Shown piece by piece: positions 11,391-23,700 of a stretch of DNA of 64,000 nt. The notes beneath the pieces are model-generated. The model was not told where the DNA came from and did not search any database. It was given only the letters and a program-made list of their open reading frames with translations. The stretch's first letter is position 1; each line of letters opens with the position of its first letter. Where the stretch lies: positions 38,402 through 102,401 of the forward strand of contig JABYQS010000138.1 of assembly GCA_022592435.1 (NCBI GenBank). Reading direction: 5' to 3'. This DNA is from Cerioporus squamosus. Its lineage: Eukaryota; Basidiomycota; Agaricomycetes; Polyporales; Polyporaceae. Both the position numbers and the translations under genes were made by a program.

Positions 11391-14300
11391 ATGAGCTCTA
11401 CCATGAGCTCCAGTATCCCCTTGACGTCCGCCCAGCCCTTCACGTCGACGTTCTCGTTCACGGCGCCGTTCCCCGTGTCCCCATCAACGTCGTCGCAGTC
11501 GGCGAAGCAGCGCCGCGTCTCCCTCGCGCTGCCCTCCTCGCCCCGCGTCTTCCCCGCGTGGAGCTTTCGCGACGACACGGGGCTCGGCGTGTACTCCGCG
11601 GCCGACGAGGACGAGGAGAAGAAGGGCAAGATGCGCAAAATCGCTACCGCTGACGGCGACGGCGCGCAACCACCATCCGCACATCTGCGCTTGCAGTCCG
11701 TGCCCCCGGGCGACAGACCGGAGAAGAAGCCGAGGAAGAAGTGGACGATGGAGGAAACGCAGATGCTCGTTGCGGGCTGCAACAAGGTGCGTGGATGTGG
11801 CCTTGTCGGACAGAGGGGGGTGCTCATACTCATGCGCTCGGGCGCGGTGACAGTGGGGTGTTGGAAATTGGAAGTCTATCCTCAACGACCCGGAGTTCAG
11901 GTTCGATGGACGGTCTCCGGTGGACTTGAAGGACAGGTGCGTTATTTCTCCTTGTTCATTATGGTCGAGGAGCACTGGTTTCCCCTCGCTGCTCTGTGAC
12001 GCTGGGCGTCCTACGAAGGCGTACACGCAAGCCCCCCTTGTACACCTGTCTCGCGCATAGTTTGGTATGCGTCGTGGTGGGGGTGGTTATGAGCAGCACG
12101 CAACGTCACCAAGATCTGCGTGGCCCATCAACGGGAAGCAGCGGGGAGCACAGTGGCTTCGGGGAATTGCAGCCACCTTCACGGGTTCATCTCCCTGCCC
12201 TCGTCACGATATTGCCCCGCAGCCATCCATGCTGACTGTGCTGCAGGTTCCGCACGTACTACCCCGATGCCTACAGGCAACACTATCCCAACGCGAAGAC
12301 CCACCTTTCCACCAAGGTGCGCTCCGCGCTCCCAGACGGCACCTCCATCTTCGAGAAGACGCGGAGCAAGAAGCGTCGGCCGTTCACTGAGGAGGAGGAC
12401 CGCGCCCTCAAGGCCGGCTACGATAAGCACGGCACAGTCTGGGCGACGATCGTTAAGGACCCCATCTTTCAGGCGCAGAACCGGCGATCCACCGATCTGC
12501 GCGACCGCTTCCGCAATGCATTTCCCGACCTGTATCAGGCTGCGGGGTACAAGCCGCGAAACACGACCAAGAAGAAGAGGGATGAACTCGCGCAGCCCAT
12601 ACGCGCAGCGACGGACGACTCGCTGGCGAGCAGCTCGACAGGCCCCGTGCGGCGGAAGCGGCGACATACGGACCAGGGCCTTTTCAGGGGTGGGACGAAG
12701 AGCGTCCCAGAGAGCGTGAACGTGTCTGAGGACGAGGATAGCTCGGAGGACGAGGACAGTCCTGCGGCGTTCCTCAAGGACTCGGAGGCTGTCGCCTCCA
12801 CTCCGCAGACAGAGGAGATGCTCATGAGTCCCGACTCGGAGACGAAGGAGGTCGACATGCAGACCCTTGACTCTCTCAATGACACTCTCACCATCCCCGA
12901 CTTCATCCCAAGCTCCTCTCTCTCGGAGATGACCGACTCGTCACAGTCCCAGACGTGGTCGTCAGGTGTGGACACTCCAGTGCATTCCAGCACTTGGTCG
13001 ACGGCCACCAACGCCGCGTCACCAACGTCTTCTCACCTCTCAGCTACCGATTACTTCAACAACTCGCCCTTCCAGCGCCGGGGCGAATCTGGACCCATGA
13101 TCGGCAAGTCCGCGTGGGGTCCTCAGGACTGGCTGTCCGCGAATCCTCGACTTGACCCGTCGTCAAGCAACTCCTCCTATTACGGTGGCTTCTCTCCTGC
13201 GCCTTCATCACCCTTCTCGTTCGCGCAGCTCAACCACGGAGTGCTCGACAGATACGACCTGTTCCCTACGTCTTTCGCGCACGACTTTGCTTCGGAGGTC
13301 GGCATGGGCGACACGCACTCGACGTTCTCGGACCCCGAGATGTTCCCCACTAGCAGCTTCCGAGGCTTCACTCACCACTCCAACTACGCTGGAGACCTCA
13401 TCTTCGGTGCTCGCACGCATCAGCCTCAGGCGGACTATGGCCCCGGTTTCGGGTTCGGCAGCGCGGGACTCGGCCTCTCAGGTATGCAGCCACCGCCGAG
13501 CGGCAGTCTGCATCCTACGCTCCGCACCCCCGCGTTGCCCGGGATCGACGAGATTGAGCTCGCGTCGATCACGCTCGACGACCCTGACGCAGCCGTTCCC
13601 ATGGAGGAAACCGTCGACACCGCGGTGCCCAAGGACCCGACGAGTCCCGAGCCCGGTCTCAGTCTCTCCGAGCTGGAGTCGTACGCGCTTCCGCCGCAGT
13701 CTATCGAGGAAATCATTGGCCTCACTCAGGAGATCCACGTCACGCCCCCGGGCACTCCGCAATCTCATGGGCGCACAGCACGCATGCAGCAGGCAGGCGT
13801 GCACCTCCACTCGCACAACCGCTCGATATCCGTGCCACCCTCGGAGCATCGTGCGTATGACCCGCGGGTCCCTGTACCGCAGTCACAGCAAATGCGCCCG
13901 AAGCCGCTTGTGTCTCCAACACGGTCGCTCTCGCTGATGGACTACCTTCCGCTCCATGCACCGGCAGACCAGCGGTCGCATGCGGCAGCGGCGTCTGGGG
14001 ACGCCACCGCGATGTTCACGTCGCTGACCCAGACTGCGAACGAGCTGTGGAAGCTCCCGGGGGACGGAGGTGCCGCACCTGTTCCCGGCGGCGCGGAGGG
14101 CGCGAACCACGATCTCCCGTTCCTCGACTTGCACTATTACTACGGCCCGCTGTCTGGTGGTGTAGCCCCAGGGCACGCGATGGACGGGGCGGCGACCGAC
14201 GCGCAGGCGCTCGATCTCGCCCAGTCGTTCGCGCAGCAGACGAAGACGCTCTCGCAGCTCCCGCCGTCCCTGGCGCAACACATCCCGATGTTCGCGAGCT

Positions 14301-14458
14301 GGCAGAATGCGCTGAACGACGCGGCACAGAGTCACGCGCCACCTAGGATGGTTTCTGCGCACCAGCGGGGGCAGAGCGTCGTGTCGCCGCAAGACCTGCT
14401 CCTGACCAAGGGCGACAACAAGCGCAAGCGGTCTAGCTGGGACGGTGGTCCTCGCTGA
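11391..14458 (+). CDS. Double-Myb telobox protein, Tay1/Teb1-like
   Basis: Nuclear DNA-binding protein with two SANT/Myb repeats of the telobox type. Relatives (Tay1 of Yarrowia and Ustilago, Teb1 of fission yeast) bind TTAGGG-like repeats at telomeres or in promoters. Exons are 11391-11786, 11854-11936 and 12247-14458, 896 residues. Myb 1 spans about residues 115-175 (RKKWTMEETQMLVAGCNKWG, GNWKSIL, VDLKDRFRTYYP) and is split by both introns. Myb 2 spans about 203-250 (KRRPFTEEEDRALKAGYDKHG, VWATIV, STDLRDRFRNAFPDLY). VDLKDRF and TDLRDRF match the telobox core. The rest is long, Ser/Pro/acidic, probably disordered and regulatory, ending in a basic GDNKRKRSSW tail that could be a nuclear signal. 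Intron 2 is long (310 nt). Whether it acts at telomeres or as a transcription factor cannot be decided here. Confidence 0.88.
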
Positions 14459-16904
14459 TGCAGTGCTGCGTCTCCAACGGCTGGTGCGGGGCGGTTCGTG
14501 CCTAATCCGATCGCTGTGGATGCATAGTCGGATCCCGAGTAGGTGGTCGACTGGTTCGTCGTGTACGCCTCTCCTGACCTCACTCCTCAGTCATCCCTTG
14601 CTGCTATCCCCCAACACCCTCCTCACACGCCTTCTCACCGCTGGCAGCCTCACGATACTCATGACCCTTATCCTCCACTGCCCATCTCACCTCATCTCCC
14701 CCGGATTGTCACTCTCGACTCATTGTTCTCCTGACCCGTTCCCCCTTCCCATGCTTTGTGTCGTCCATTCAGATTACTTTGCTCTATTGCCCCTTGTCCT
14801 CATTCGTTGCCTGCTCGCGGAATTTTCCCCTTAACTCATGGATATCGTCGCATGTTGCATCCCTCCCGCATCGCCACTCATATGTTTCGTGTTTATCATG
14901 CGTATCTCAATGCATCCCCATGTCCCTTCCCTGCACGGACTGCTACTCACTGGTGACTTGAAGGAAGGTGATCGACGCATGCAAGAGCTTTGATCGCGAG
15001 CCCGCGGTGAAGCATCGAGGAGCGAATTCGAGTCCGAGCTGATGCAGATAGTCTATAGTTCAGGTGCTCAAGAGCACCACATCTGGCTGACTTATGAGCT
15101 TTATCTTCGGTGAGAGTCGTTAAATGTGAATGGTGCTTGCTGATAATGGAACTCTCTCCAGACTTCTGACTTGCCGAGGCCGACGCCTCACCACAATACA
15201 CGCGATGCTTCTAACTGATCACCTCAGCGTCCACCTAGTACGTATCACCCTCCAATCATATTCTCCGAACTTCTGAGGTGCTGTTGGACAGAGACCTTCG
15301 ACACGGACAGAGACCATCGACACGCCTCTCAGACTGACAGCCTGGGGCCGCCACACGGGCAGCCCGTGCGCTCCCTATGAGCTGCCCATTAGTACCCCAA
15401 TGGCGTTCGGCGGCCAATCGGTGCGTACTCTCCATCTTTAGGTTTACGGAACCTTCGAACTGACACTGAACGTTGTCGCAGAACACGACCGTCTGCAGCG
15501 TCGCCACGCGGGATACGTTCGGTGGTCTAGTGACGGGTCGTGGCACGTGCTCCCATTCAGTGTCTTCTCTGCTACATGATCGGCACAATCAGTGTGAGGA
15601 TGGTCTACGTGGACTTGTGGCAGCTGAAGAGCGATGTCTTGGTCGTCGCCAGCAATATTTGCTGGTACGCAGTCGGGCGCACAGCCGCGTTCGGTATGCG
15701 TACACGAACAAGGTTCTGTCGTACGAACCCTCTACTGCGATCACTAGGCCGCCTTGACTGGGACGCACCTCAAATGCACCTCGAATGGAGAAATCAAGGT
15801 ATCACCAGCGAGAGCACAAGGTGGATACTTCGCGACCACGAGAGGGGTAAGGCCTGCAGGAGTACCGTGAGCGTTCCTCCATGTCAGATGGCCGTCAACG
15901 ACGAAAGTACTCACCGCACATCCCGCAGCATGCAAGGTGCAGAACTCGGAGACCCTGCCTGTCTCTCCCGCTTCTCTCATCATGCAAAACCTCCGCCTTC
16001 CGCTTGAGCTGTGCGACGTTAGCGGCTTCATCTTGGAGCCCGAACCTTAGCGGGAGAAACGAGGATGGTGGAAGCACTGGCCCGCGCTGCATGACCCTGT
16101 GCGGTACGGAGACATCCGCTGTCGACCGGCAGCAAGACGCCTGATAAATTGCGATAATTGGTCCGCACCCCGGCAGTACGTACGGCATTGATGTACTCTA
16201 CATGAGCGGACAAAGGCTACACTCACACAAACGCTGACTATCCTCCATTATCCACAAGCAGGGTCTACAAGTCCATAGTTCTCCGGTGCGTACTGGCTTC
16301 GATCGACTTCCATCCGGCTAACATCCCGTGCATTTGGTCGTCCGCGCTCATATTCCGGTCCGACCGTTCTTGTATGCAGGGTCAGGCTGACGGGGTGGAC
16401 GGCGGGTTGCATGGAACAGATACCACGTGCATGCAATGCGGTGATGGTGGCGGTTAGGAAAGAAACTGAAAGGGGACCTGTTCAGAGGGACTCCACTGTG
16501 TTGGGGTTGGCATGCGCTCTGCCGCCACCAGGGAAGCTGAAGCGACTCGGAGAAAGTGCAGCACTACTTCGAGAGGTGCGACGGTCGCAAAAATCGCGGG
16601 TGAGCCTCCTTCGCGGTTCATCACGATAGAGAGCGCTATCCTAAACGCATGCTGGGTGTTCCTCTCCTCGTGCCCAGAGTCCACCTCGCCACCGTACACG
16701 CCGCGGGCCGCACGTCGCTGCAGGACTTGCGTTCGTCGCGGTTGGCAGACCTTCCCTGTATCTCTTCCGGGTTATCCTCCCGGCTCTCACGCGGTCGGTG
16801 TTCATATCGATGTAGCCTTAATGCTAACAGCGTGCCCGTCCCAGTCATATACTTAAGTAGCTCCTCATGGGATAGCGCGCTAGTGCAACCGTCCAGCCAC
16901 CACC
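14459..16904. other. Intergenic stretch of 2.4 kb
   Basis: The first part (about 14540-14960) is pyrimidine-rich on the plus strand, like a fungal untranslated or promoter region. The rest, 15000-16900, has only short overlapping open frames. A hydrophobic plus-strand frame at 15540-16007 has no domain I know. I support no gene here. Confidence 0.45.
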
Positions 16905-18742
16905 ATGGAGCCCGAGCGTTGGCAATGCACCCCTCCAACCACCACCGACCTCATCCCTTGGCAACCTGAACCGAACTTCCGTGGCACATTCACTATCTTC
17001 ACAAGCTGCATACTCACATTATTCCTCTGCGTCTGGTCCGCCTTACATGTAGACATCCAGAAGGGGAGGTCGACAAAGATGCGGTACCTGTCCAAGGGTG
17101 GATGGCTCCTGATCGCACTATTCTGCCCCGAGCTTCTGTTCTACATCGCGTTCCAGCAGCTCAGGCAGGCAATGCGCCTTACGGTGGAAGGCCAGAGATT
17201 CCTGCCCGTTGCCGGTGCGAGCACACGTTCCTACAAGATGCGGGTACTTGCGTGGGTGGTCGGGGTCAAGGTGAGCGCACATATTATCATGCATTGGAAG
17301 ATGGCTCACAGCGACACGCAAGTGGGAAGATGATGGGAGCAATTCGCCGCCTGACGTCGAGTCGTCTACGGACGGGATCAAGGTGAGCGCAACGGTCGAT
17401 TATGCATCGGAAGATCACTCATAGTCGTTCAAGCCTGAAGATGCTTCCAACGCCTCGCCGTCTGATCCCGAGTCAACCGAATCGAACAGCGGGACCAAGC
17501 CAGTCAGCCGGAAGCATCGTTGGACTCTGGCTCACGGTTATTACGCCGCTATGGGCGGCTTCGTTCTCACTGACCCCTACATCGACAAGTCAGACGATCA
17601 CTACCTCCCTTCGTGGCAAAAGAACGGCGTACTCACCCCCGACGGCGTCCGGTTCCTCATGCAGCACGCGCCTTCCCTTATCCCTGACCTCGCCCTCGAC
17701 GACATCCTCGACCGCAGCAAGGCCGACGTGCTGGCCAGGACCCTGCTCGTATGGCAGGTGTTATGGTTTCTCCTGACCTGTATCGACCGTGCCGTGCAAG
17801 GGCTGCCACTCTCTCTCCTCGAGGTCATCACCATCGCACATGCGTTGTGCTCGCTCCTCACCTACGCGTTGTGGTGGAGAAAGCCAAAGGACGTCGACCA
17901 TCAGACCGTCATCGTCGGCGCCGATGCCCGACTTATCGGAGCGTGGATGTCCATGGCGAGCGTCGCGAGGAGATGTGTCATTGGCGGGCTTTTGGTCTTT
18001 GGCCGGACGAGCGAGATGCAGAGAGTTGAGGTGCTCAAGCGCAAGAATGATGCAGGTCTCTTTTTCCAGCATCGGGACGCTGGCATGCGAGCCTCCAAAG
18101 GGATCCTGATGACGCGGTTCATCTTCGGCACTGCGACCGTGCCGTGGTACTATCAAGCCTCCGAAACCTCCGGACAAGAAGGGGAACGTCGGGCCATGGA
18201 GTTGCGGTTGGGCTCTCGCGTCTCGGGCTCAAGAGGACTACAACGTGTCGCTTCCTAGCTCAACACGATACATTGTTCCCATCGCTTCCCTCCAGGCGTA
18301 CACGGTCGACCGGTACGAACTCTCGAGCACCCTTGACGTTCCACGCACCGTTGTCATCACTGTCGCTCTTGGGGCTGTCTACGGGCTGCCCCACCTCATC
18401 GGGTTCACAGTGACGTTCGCAAGTGCGACAGAACGGACCTTGTGGCTTGTGGGGACCGCACTTGTCGCAACCATGGGGATCGTGCTCATGACAGTGCTGT
18501 TTCTGCTGGTGTTCTCACTGTGCCTATGGGATCTCCTGCTGAGACACTTCACCGGGACAGATCCGCGATTCTCTGAGGGATGGGGGATCACCTTCGAGAG
18601 ACTTATGTGGATCGTGGGCGCAGGTGTGTACATCTCTTCGAGCGGGTATCTTGTCGTCGAGAGTGTCAGGCAGCTCTTCGCCCTGCCATCTGCAGCTTTC
18701 ACGCTGCCGGCATGGGGAAACTATTGGTCGCATATCTCCTGA
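16905..18742 (+). CDS. Multi-pass membrane protein of an expanded agaricomycete family, function unknown
   Basis: Exons 1-3 are clear: 16905-17270, 17323-17382 and 17434 to about 18138. A last exon ends at 18742 and begins near 18236; that junction is uncertain because the frame shifts by one base and no ideal donor is present. The N-terminal FRGTFTIFTSCILTLFLCVW followed by SALHVDI is a hallmark I recognise from a large uncharacterised basidiomycete family. About seven hydrophobic segments follow: near residues 22-48, 66-88, then around WQVLWFLLTCIDRA and ITIAHALCSLLTYALWW, and three near the C-terminus including LVATMGIVLMTVLFLLVFSL. The HGYYAAMGGFVLTDP stretch is also family-like. Substrate and role are unknown. 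Introns 1 (52 nt) and 2 (51 nt) are near copies of each other and flank a 20-codon exon, so an exon-intron unit has been duplicated. The modelled length is about 545 residues. Confidence 0.75.
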
Positions 18743-19628
18743 CGGGCTATTATAGTACAGTATGTATGTATGATCGGACCTGTCTCTCCCTCTGTAACAC
18801 GATCTCTCGCAGAATACCTCAAGCGGTCGCGTACTAGTGATCACTTGCTCTCGTGCCTTTCCACTAGATCCTACGTACCGTTGCACAGCTCATTCGATCT
18901 TCCATATGCGTTCTGTAGTTCCCTTCTGTAGTTTCCGACGTCGAACGTACGGGCCTTTATACACTTACATGCGAGTCCACCGAGCAGCTCGGCCTGTGTC
19001 TACATTGAAGTTCTGCAGAGGCTGGCTTGCCAGCCTCTAGTTCAGTAGCGGAAAGACAATCATTCCTTCTGAGTAGAGCCTGGAACGGATAGATAAGAGC
19101 TCGACTAACGTTTTGCCTTCGACGATGCCACAGTCGTTGCCACCTCATGAGTGAGTACGTCGCTCACTGCAGGTCCATCCGACTCTGGCAGCCAAGACAA
19201 GCACGGCCAGATGGTTCCCAACATTACTCTCGCATCTGCAACACGATGCAGTTCTCCCCAAGCACGATGTGTAGCGGCGGTTCTGCAGCGGCGATTCCGG
19301 CAGATCCACAATTTTGTACAGGACCTCCCTGGCAGGAGGCGGCGGAACAGTCCAGCCTGCGAGCAGCAAGCCGGTCTACAAAATACGCATTACGGAGAGG
19401 TGATTCATCAACACAAGAACATCAAGAGCATTACATCATGAGCAAGACAACAGGAGCTACTTACTACACACACTTTCTATCGTGACGTGACACGTCCCCA
19501 ATCTCCAAGCAGTATGTCCGCACAAAGTACAGAGCATATATGCAAGTACCAGTCAATTCTTACCTCGAAAAGCACCGTGCTCATGGCGCCATGGCGGCCA
19601 GAGACTCGCGCGTACGCCGACTCTCCTC
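18743..19628. other. Convergent 3' intergenic region
   Basis: Nearly 900 bp separate the membrane-protein stop from the stop of the minus-strand transporter. Only short overlapping frames are present; no gene, repeat or RNA is supported. Confidence 0.5.
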
Positions 19629-22373
19629 TCAGATCGACGCCTTCCCGCGCGGCTCGTACGGGAGCAGCAGCGCAAGCGCGCCGCTCCCGATGATGAGCGC
19701 GCCCGAGACGTACACCGGGACGGCGGTCTCGAGGTTTGCGTACAGCGCGATGACCGGGGCCTGCCAGCAAGTACGTGCGCGTGAGCCGACACAGGTCACA
19801 GGTGGTCGAGGAACAACGCGAGCGGGAATGACGCACCATGATGCCAAAGACGCGCGTTGCAGTCGCGGTGAGGCCGTTGCCCGTCCCGCGGTCCTTCGCG
19901 GGGAAGAGCTCGGGCGAGATCGCGTAGAGCACCCCGTACATGATCTATCAGCCCCGTCAGCACTTGCGCGTCAAGGGGAGAGCGAGGCGTATAGAAGGGG
20001 AGCACTCACGTTACTGTGGAAGACATACCCGCAGTTCCACCCGAGGAGCGCGTTCGAGCTCCTGGCGGTGGTCGACGCGAAGAGAAAGACACCCGTGAGC
20101 CCTATCTTCCGCGGGGGGTCGTTGAATAATGAGCGCGCATGCAGAGAACGGAATACTCGCCCGCCGAGAGCGCCAGCGTGCCCTTGCGCCCGATGTACGG
20201 TTGCTCCACTGCCCAGCCTGCGAGGAAAGCGCCGGGGACGCCGATCACCCCAAGGATGACTTGCTGTCGACGCACGGAAGGCGTCAGTGTGCTACGAGAT
20301 GAGAGGTGGAGAGGGATGGGAGGCGGAGACGTACGTTGCGGTAGGTCGTGTAGTACGAGCTATCTCCGAAGTGCGCGCCGCGGTGGGAAAGTCTAAGATC
20401 TATGTCAGAGGGTGCGTCTCTGCTACACGCATGCTACTAGGGCACTCACAGGTACGGCAAGAAGCTGTTGTACAGAGTCGACCCCAGACCGATGATGCCT
20501 GCGAGACGCATGATCAGACGTGGCATGCAACGAAGCAGCTAGCGCACATACCCCAGAGCGCGATGAGCAGACTGGTCGACCACGCGAGCTTCGGCGTCGC
20601 AAAGAGAGCCCTTACGTGCTTGACCGTGAACTCCGAGCTCTCGCTCAAGATCCTGTGCTTCCGCTCGCCCGCTTTGGCGCTCGCGGCCTCTCCGGCAGCC
20701 AGCAGCTGGTCGACCGTCAGACGGCACTCGGTTCCGTTGAACTTGGCGATCCGCTGGATGACCGCGATGGCGTCTTCATCACGCCCACGGCCGACGAGGA
20801 AGCGCGGGCTTTCCTCGAGCGGGAAGACGAAGAAGCGGATGGCCCACAGGAAGAGCGTCATGCCCCCGAGGGCGAAGAGGAGGTACCGCCAGCCCATGTT
20901 ATCCGCGCGCGAACAAGTGGTCGCCCCTTGAGGGCAAGAGAAGTTCGCTATCAGGGGCCAAGCGAACTGCATTGCGCGCATACAGTCAACTCACGCACGG
21001 CAAGACGCAGGAAGGAGTACGCACGAGATCAGCGACGAGCTGGCCGATGGACCACCAGATGGAGAGGACAGTGAGGAGATACTGGTGCGTGCCGGGGACA
21101 AAGTCGAGGAAGACGGCCGAATCGACGGGGAGGTTTCCGCCTACGCCCAGTCCGAGGACGGCGAGGAGCGACGCGAGCGTGATGAAGTTGGGAGCGCCTC
21201 CTGCCGCAAGCCCGAATACACCCGCGAGGAACAGGGTGATGTTGAAGGACCATCTGGGCGATTGTAGATGGTCAGTATATGCGCTCGATCTGGAACGAAC
21301 AGAGAGGAAGATCGCCATACCTTCGGCCCCAGATATCGCACCCGAATCCCCAAAAGACGGCGCCGACCAGGAGGCCGACGTTCTGGGCCAGCGAGAGGAA
21401 CGGGCCATTGAAGTGCAGCTCTTGTACCGCCGGGCTCAGGATGAGGCCCCCAAGTAGCTGTTTCGTCCTCTTGTTAGTAATGAAGTCCCACAGTGTAAAA
21501 TGCATCAGCGCAGGAGAAAAATTCCGAATGGTTGGTGGGTTACGGGGAACACTGGGATGTATGCTGGCTATATGCGCCCCAAGAGCCTTGCGCGGGGGGA
21601 AGCAGCGTCCCACAAGATGCGACAAGAGCCGCCAGGTAGTCCTCGACCGCTGTCGCCTCTCCCGGTAGACCTGCGTGCATTCTCGATCGCCGCTTTTCGT
21701 GCTATGTTCAATCCCAGGAAGGTTACGTGTAGCGAACTTCTCCCTCGTCCGGGGTCAGGATAGGGGAAGCCTCGCCTGTGTCATGCACTCCAATACCCCA
21801 CCAGACACGTCTCATAAAGAGGGTCGGGATCCAACAGTGGGGACATACACTGTGAAGGACAGACAAGGCTCGTGGATGTATGCAGGCTAAGTATATGCGC
21901 CCCGCAGAGTCTCAGGAGGGGCGATCTTCTGTGTCCATAGGGCTGAAGACCCCGAGTGTGGGGCGCATGGGTATCAAGAGAAGAAGATGTAGTACTCACC
22001 GGCCATACGCTGTCACTGTTGTATGCAAGCACATATCGCGAGTCAACAACTTGCAACATCAAGAGACGGGGAAAAGAGACGTACGCAAACCATCCGAAGC
22101 CTGCCACAGCAAACAGCCACCACTAGACCCAAGCACCTAGGTTGGGGAGATCGTCCTCGGCGATCGAGCAGATGTACGCACCTGGTACTTCCCCATACCC
22201 ATCTCTTGCAGCGCCGAGTTTATCAGCCGCGCCTTGGCCTGGTATACGGGATCTACGGAGCCATCTTCGAAGAGGTCTACGGTCGAGGGCATGGGGGTAT
22301 CGCCGGGGCTGTATATCTCGCCCTTCTTCTCGAGATCGGAGGAAGACTTTTGGTGCATGTCGGCAGAAGACAT
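19629..22373 (-). CDS. MFS transporter of the SV2/SVOP-like (sugar-porter related) group
   Basis: Twelve-helix transporter, 522 residues in 12 exons on the minus strand: 22182-22373, 22085-22122, 22000-22015, 21321-21457, 21025-21253, 20552-20966, 20450-20498, 20335-20392, 20161-20263, 20010-20101, 19837-19944 and 19629-19760. Every join keeps the frame. In order: KARLINSALQEMGMGKYQ, WWLFAVAGFGWFADSVWP, LILSPAVQELHFNGPFLS, FWGFGCDIWGRRWSFN (loop 2-3 signature), GLGVGGNLPVDSAVFLDFVP (helix 4-5), FAWPLIANFSC, NMGWRYLLFALGG, ESPRFLVGRGRDEDA, WGIIGLGSTLYNSFLP, GVIGVPGAFLAGW, the helix 10-11 segment around YGVLYAISPELFPAKDRGTG, and a tail ending LLPYEPRGKASI. Odd points are a 16-nt exon, a 542-nt intron 3, and a GC-AG intron (20102-20160). 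Expected in the plasma membrane; the substrate is unknown, though relatives carry organic acids or vitamins. Family assignment is secure. Confidence 0.93.
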
Positions 22374-23700
22374 CTAGCACGAGGAACGCAGGCTGAATCT
22401 AGTCCAGGAGTTATCTGAGAGCACGATGCTGGCTTATATACACCGTCCTGTGATCCGATGATGAAGGAGGCGGAGGTAGTACGGACACGGAGAAGAAGGT
22501 CGCCGACGACGTTCAGAACGCGGAGCAAGGAGCGCGGACGGAGTCGGGAGTAGAGTCGACTGGAGTCACTCCATTCTTCGTCGCGCACGGCGACTCTTGT
22601 ACCGCGCTCGCTGCGACATGATTGGTCACGTCCCCATGCGGGTGCACGATAGCCTGGGATCCCCCGTGATATTCTGGGACATTCATCATGCCGACGGGAG
22701 GTGTAAGCCCTGACGAAGTCGGGTCATTGCTCTGACATCTGTGCCTTCTCACCCCGACTCCAGGCTGAGAATCGACTCTCGTTGTGTGAGGCGTAGATTC
22801 GCTATATTGCATGATGGAGAGAAGGAGAGATGTCGGAGGCGGCGAAGTGTGGCCACATGCTTACTTACTCGCGCTGTCGGAGCGGCACGCAAAGAGAACC
22901 CTAACCTACTGCACTCGGGCGGGGCCATTTGGGTGGCTAAAGTCCGGCCAATCAGCGGCCCCGTACTCACGTTCCTTCTTTCCGACTGCCAGCTCATCCA
23001 GTACTTGAGCCCCGATGAACTCTATACGAGACCAGGTACTAGGAGAGATCAGGGGCCAGCTCAAGTTCTCACCAGGTGCTCTTCCACGTAGTAGCTCAGC
23101 CTGACGTTGCAGCAATTCGGACAAGATGAAGTGCCAGCTCGAACCGACCAAAGCTGGCCCGAATATCGCTTCTGTAAGAACCTTGTTGCGCACAATGCAT
23201 GGACCCCCTATGCTGCTTACATTCTCTCAGATATATGTGTGACACTCACACCTCCCGGCGACTGCTGTGAAGCATACACGCTGTCGAGAAATCATGCCTA
23301 AGCCGTTGGCCAGTTTTTTTTTCCCTAGTATCTGTCGACTCGGAGAGGACGCGCCCGATAGGCTACCATCCTGGCACATCTCCCGCGGATTCGGCCTCGG
23401 CTTAGACCTGCATTTACCACCATGGCATGCTTATGCAGGTAATTTTGTTTTGCTTCGGTGCGTATACCCCGCGAGTATGTTGCGAGCATGGTCGCACAGG
23501 AAGGCTTGAGCGTCGCTAGCGCTGGTGAAGAGGCCTTCGGGCCGGTCTCCCGTTTTGATGGATTTTCCGGATAAGGCAAGTTTCTGACCAAACCAGACCA
23601 TACAACGCGCTCGCGTGCCCTGTGGCAGAGCCATCCCCAACTCCAACTGCACCTCGTCCTCGTCCTCTCCCTCTCCCTACACACTATCATTCTTACAAAC
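22374..23700. other. Divergent intergenic region
   Basis: About 1.3 kb between the transporter start and the first F-box-like gene, with promoters expected at both ends. A pyrimidine-rich tract at about 23640-23700 immediately precedes the ATG at 23701 and looks like a fungal core promoter or 5' leader. No gene is supported. Confidence 0.5.

Noticed and set aside
13152..13937. 261-codon plus-strand open frame inside the double-Myb gene
   Set aside because: Out-of-frame shadow of the long Ser/Pro-rich third exon.
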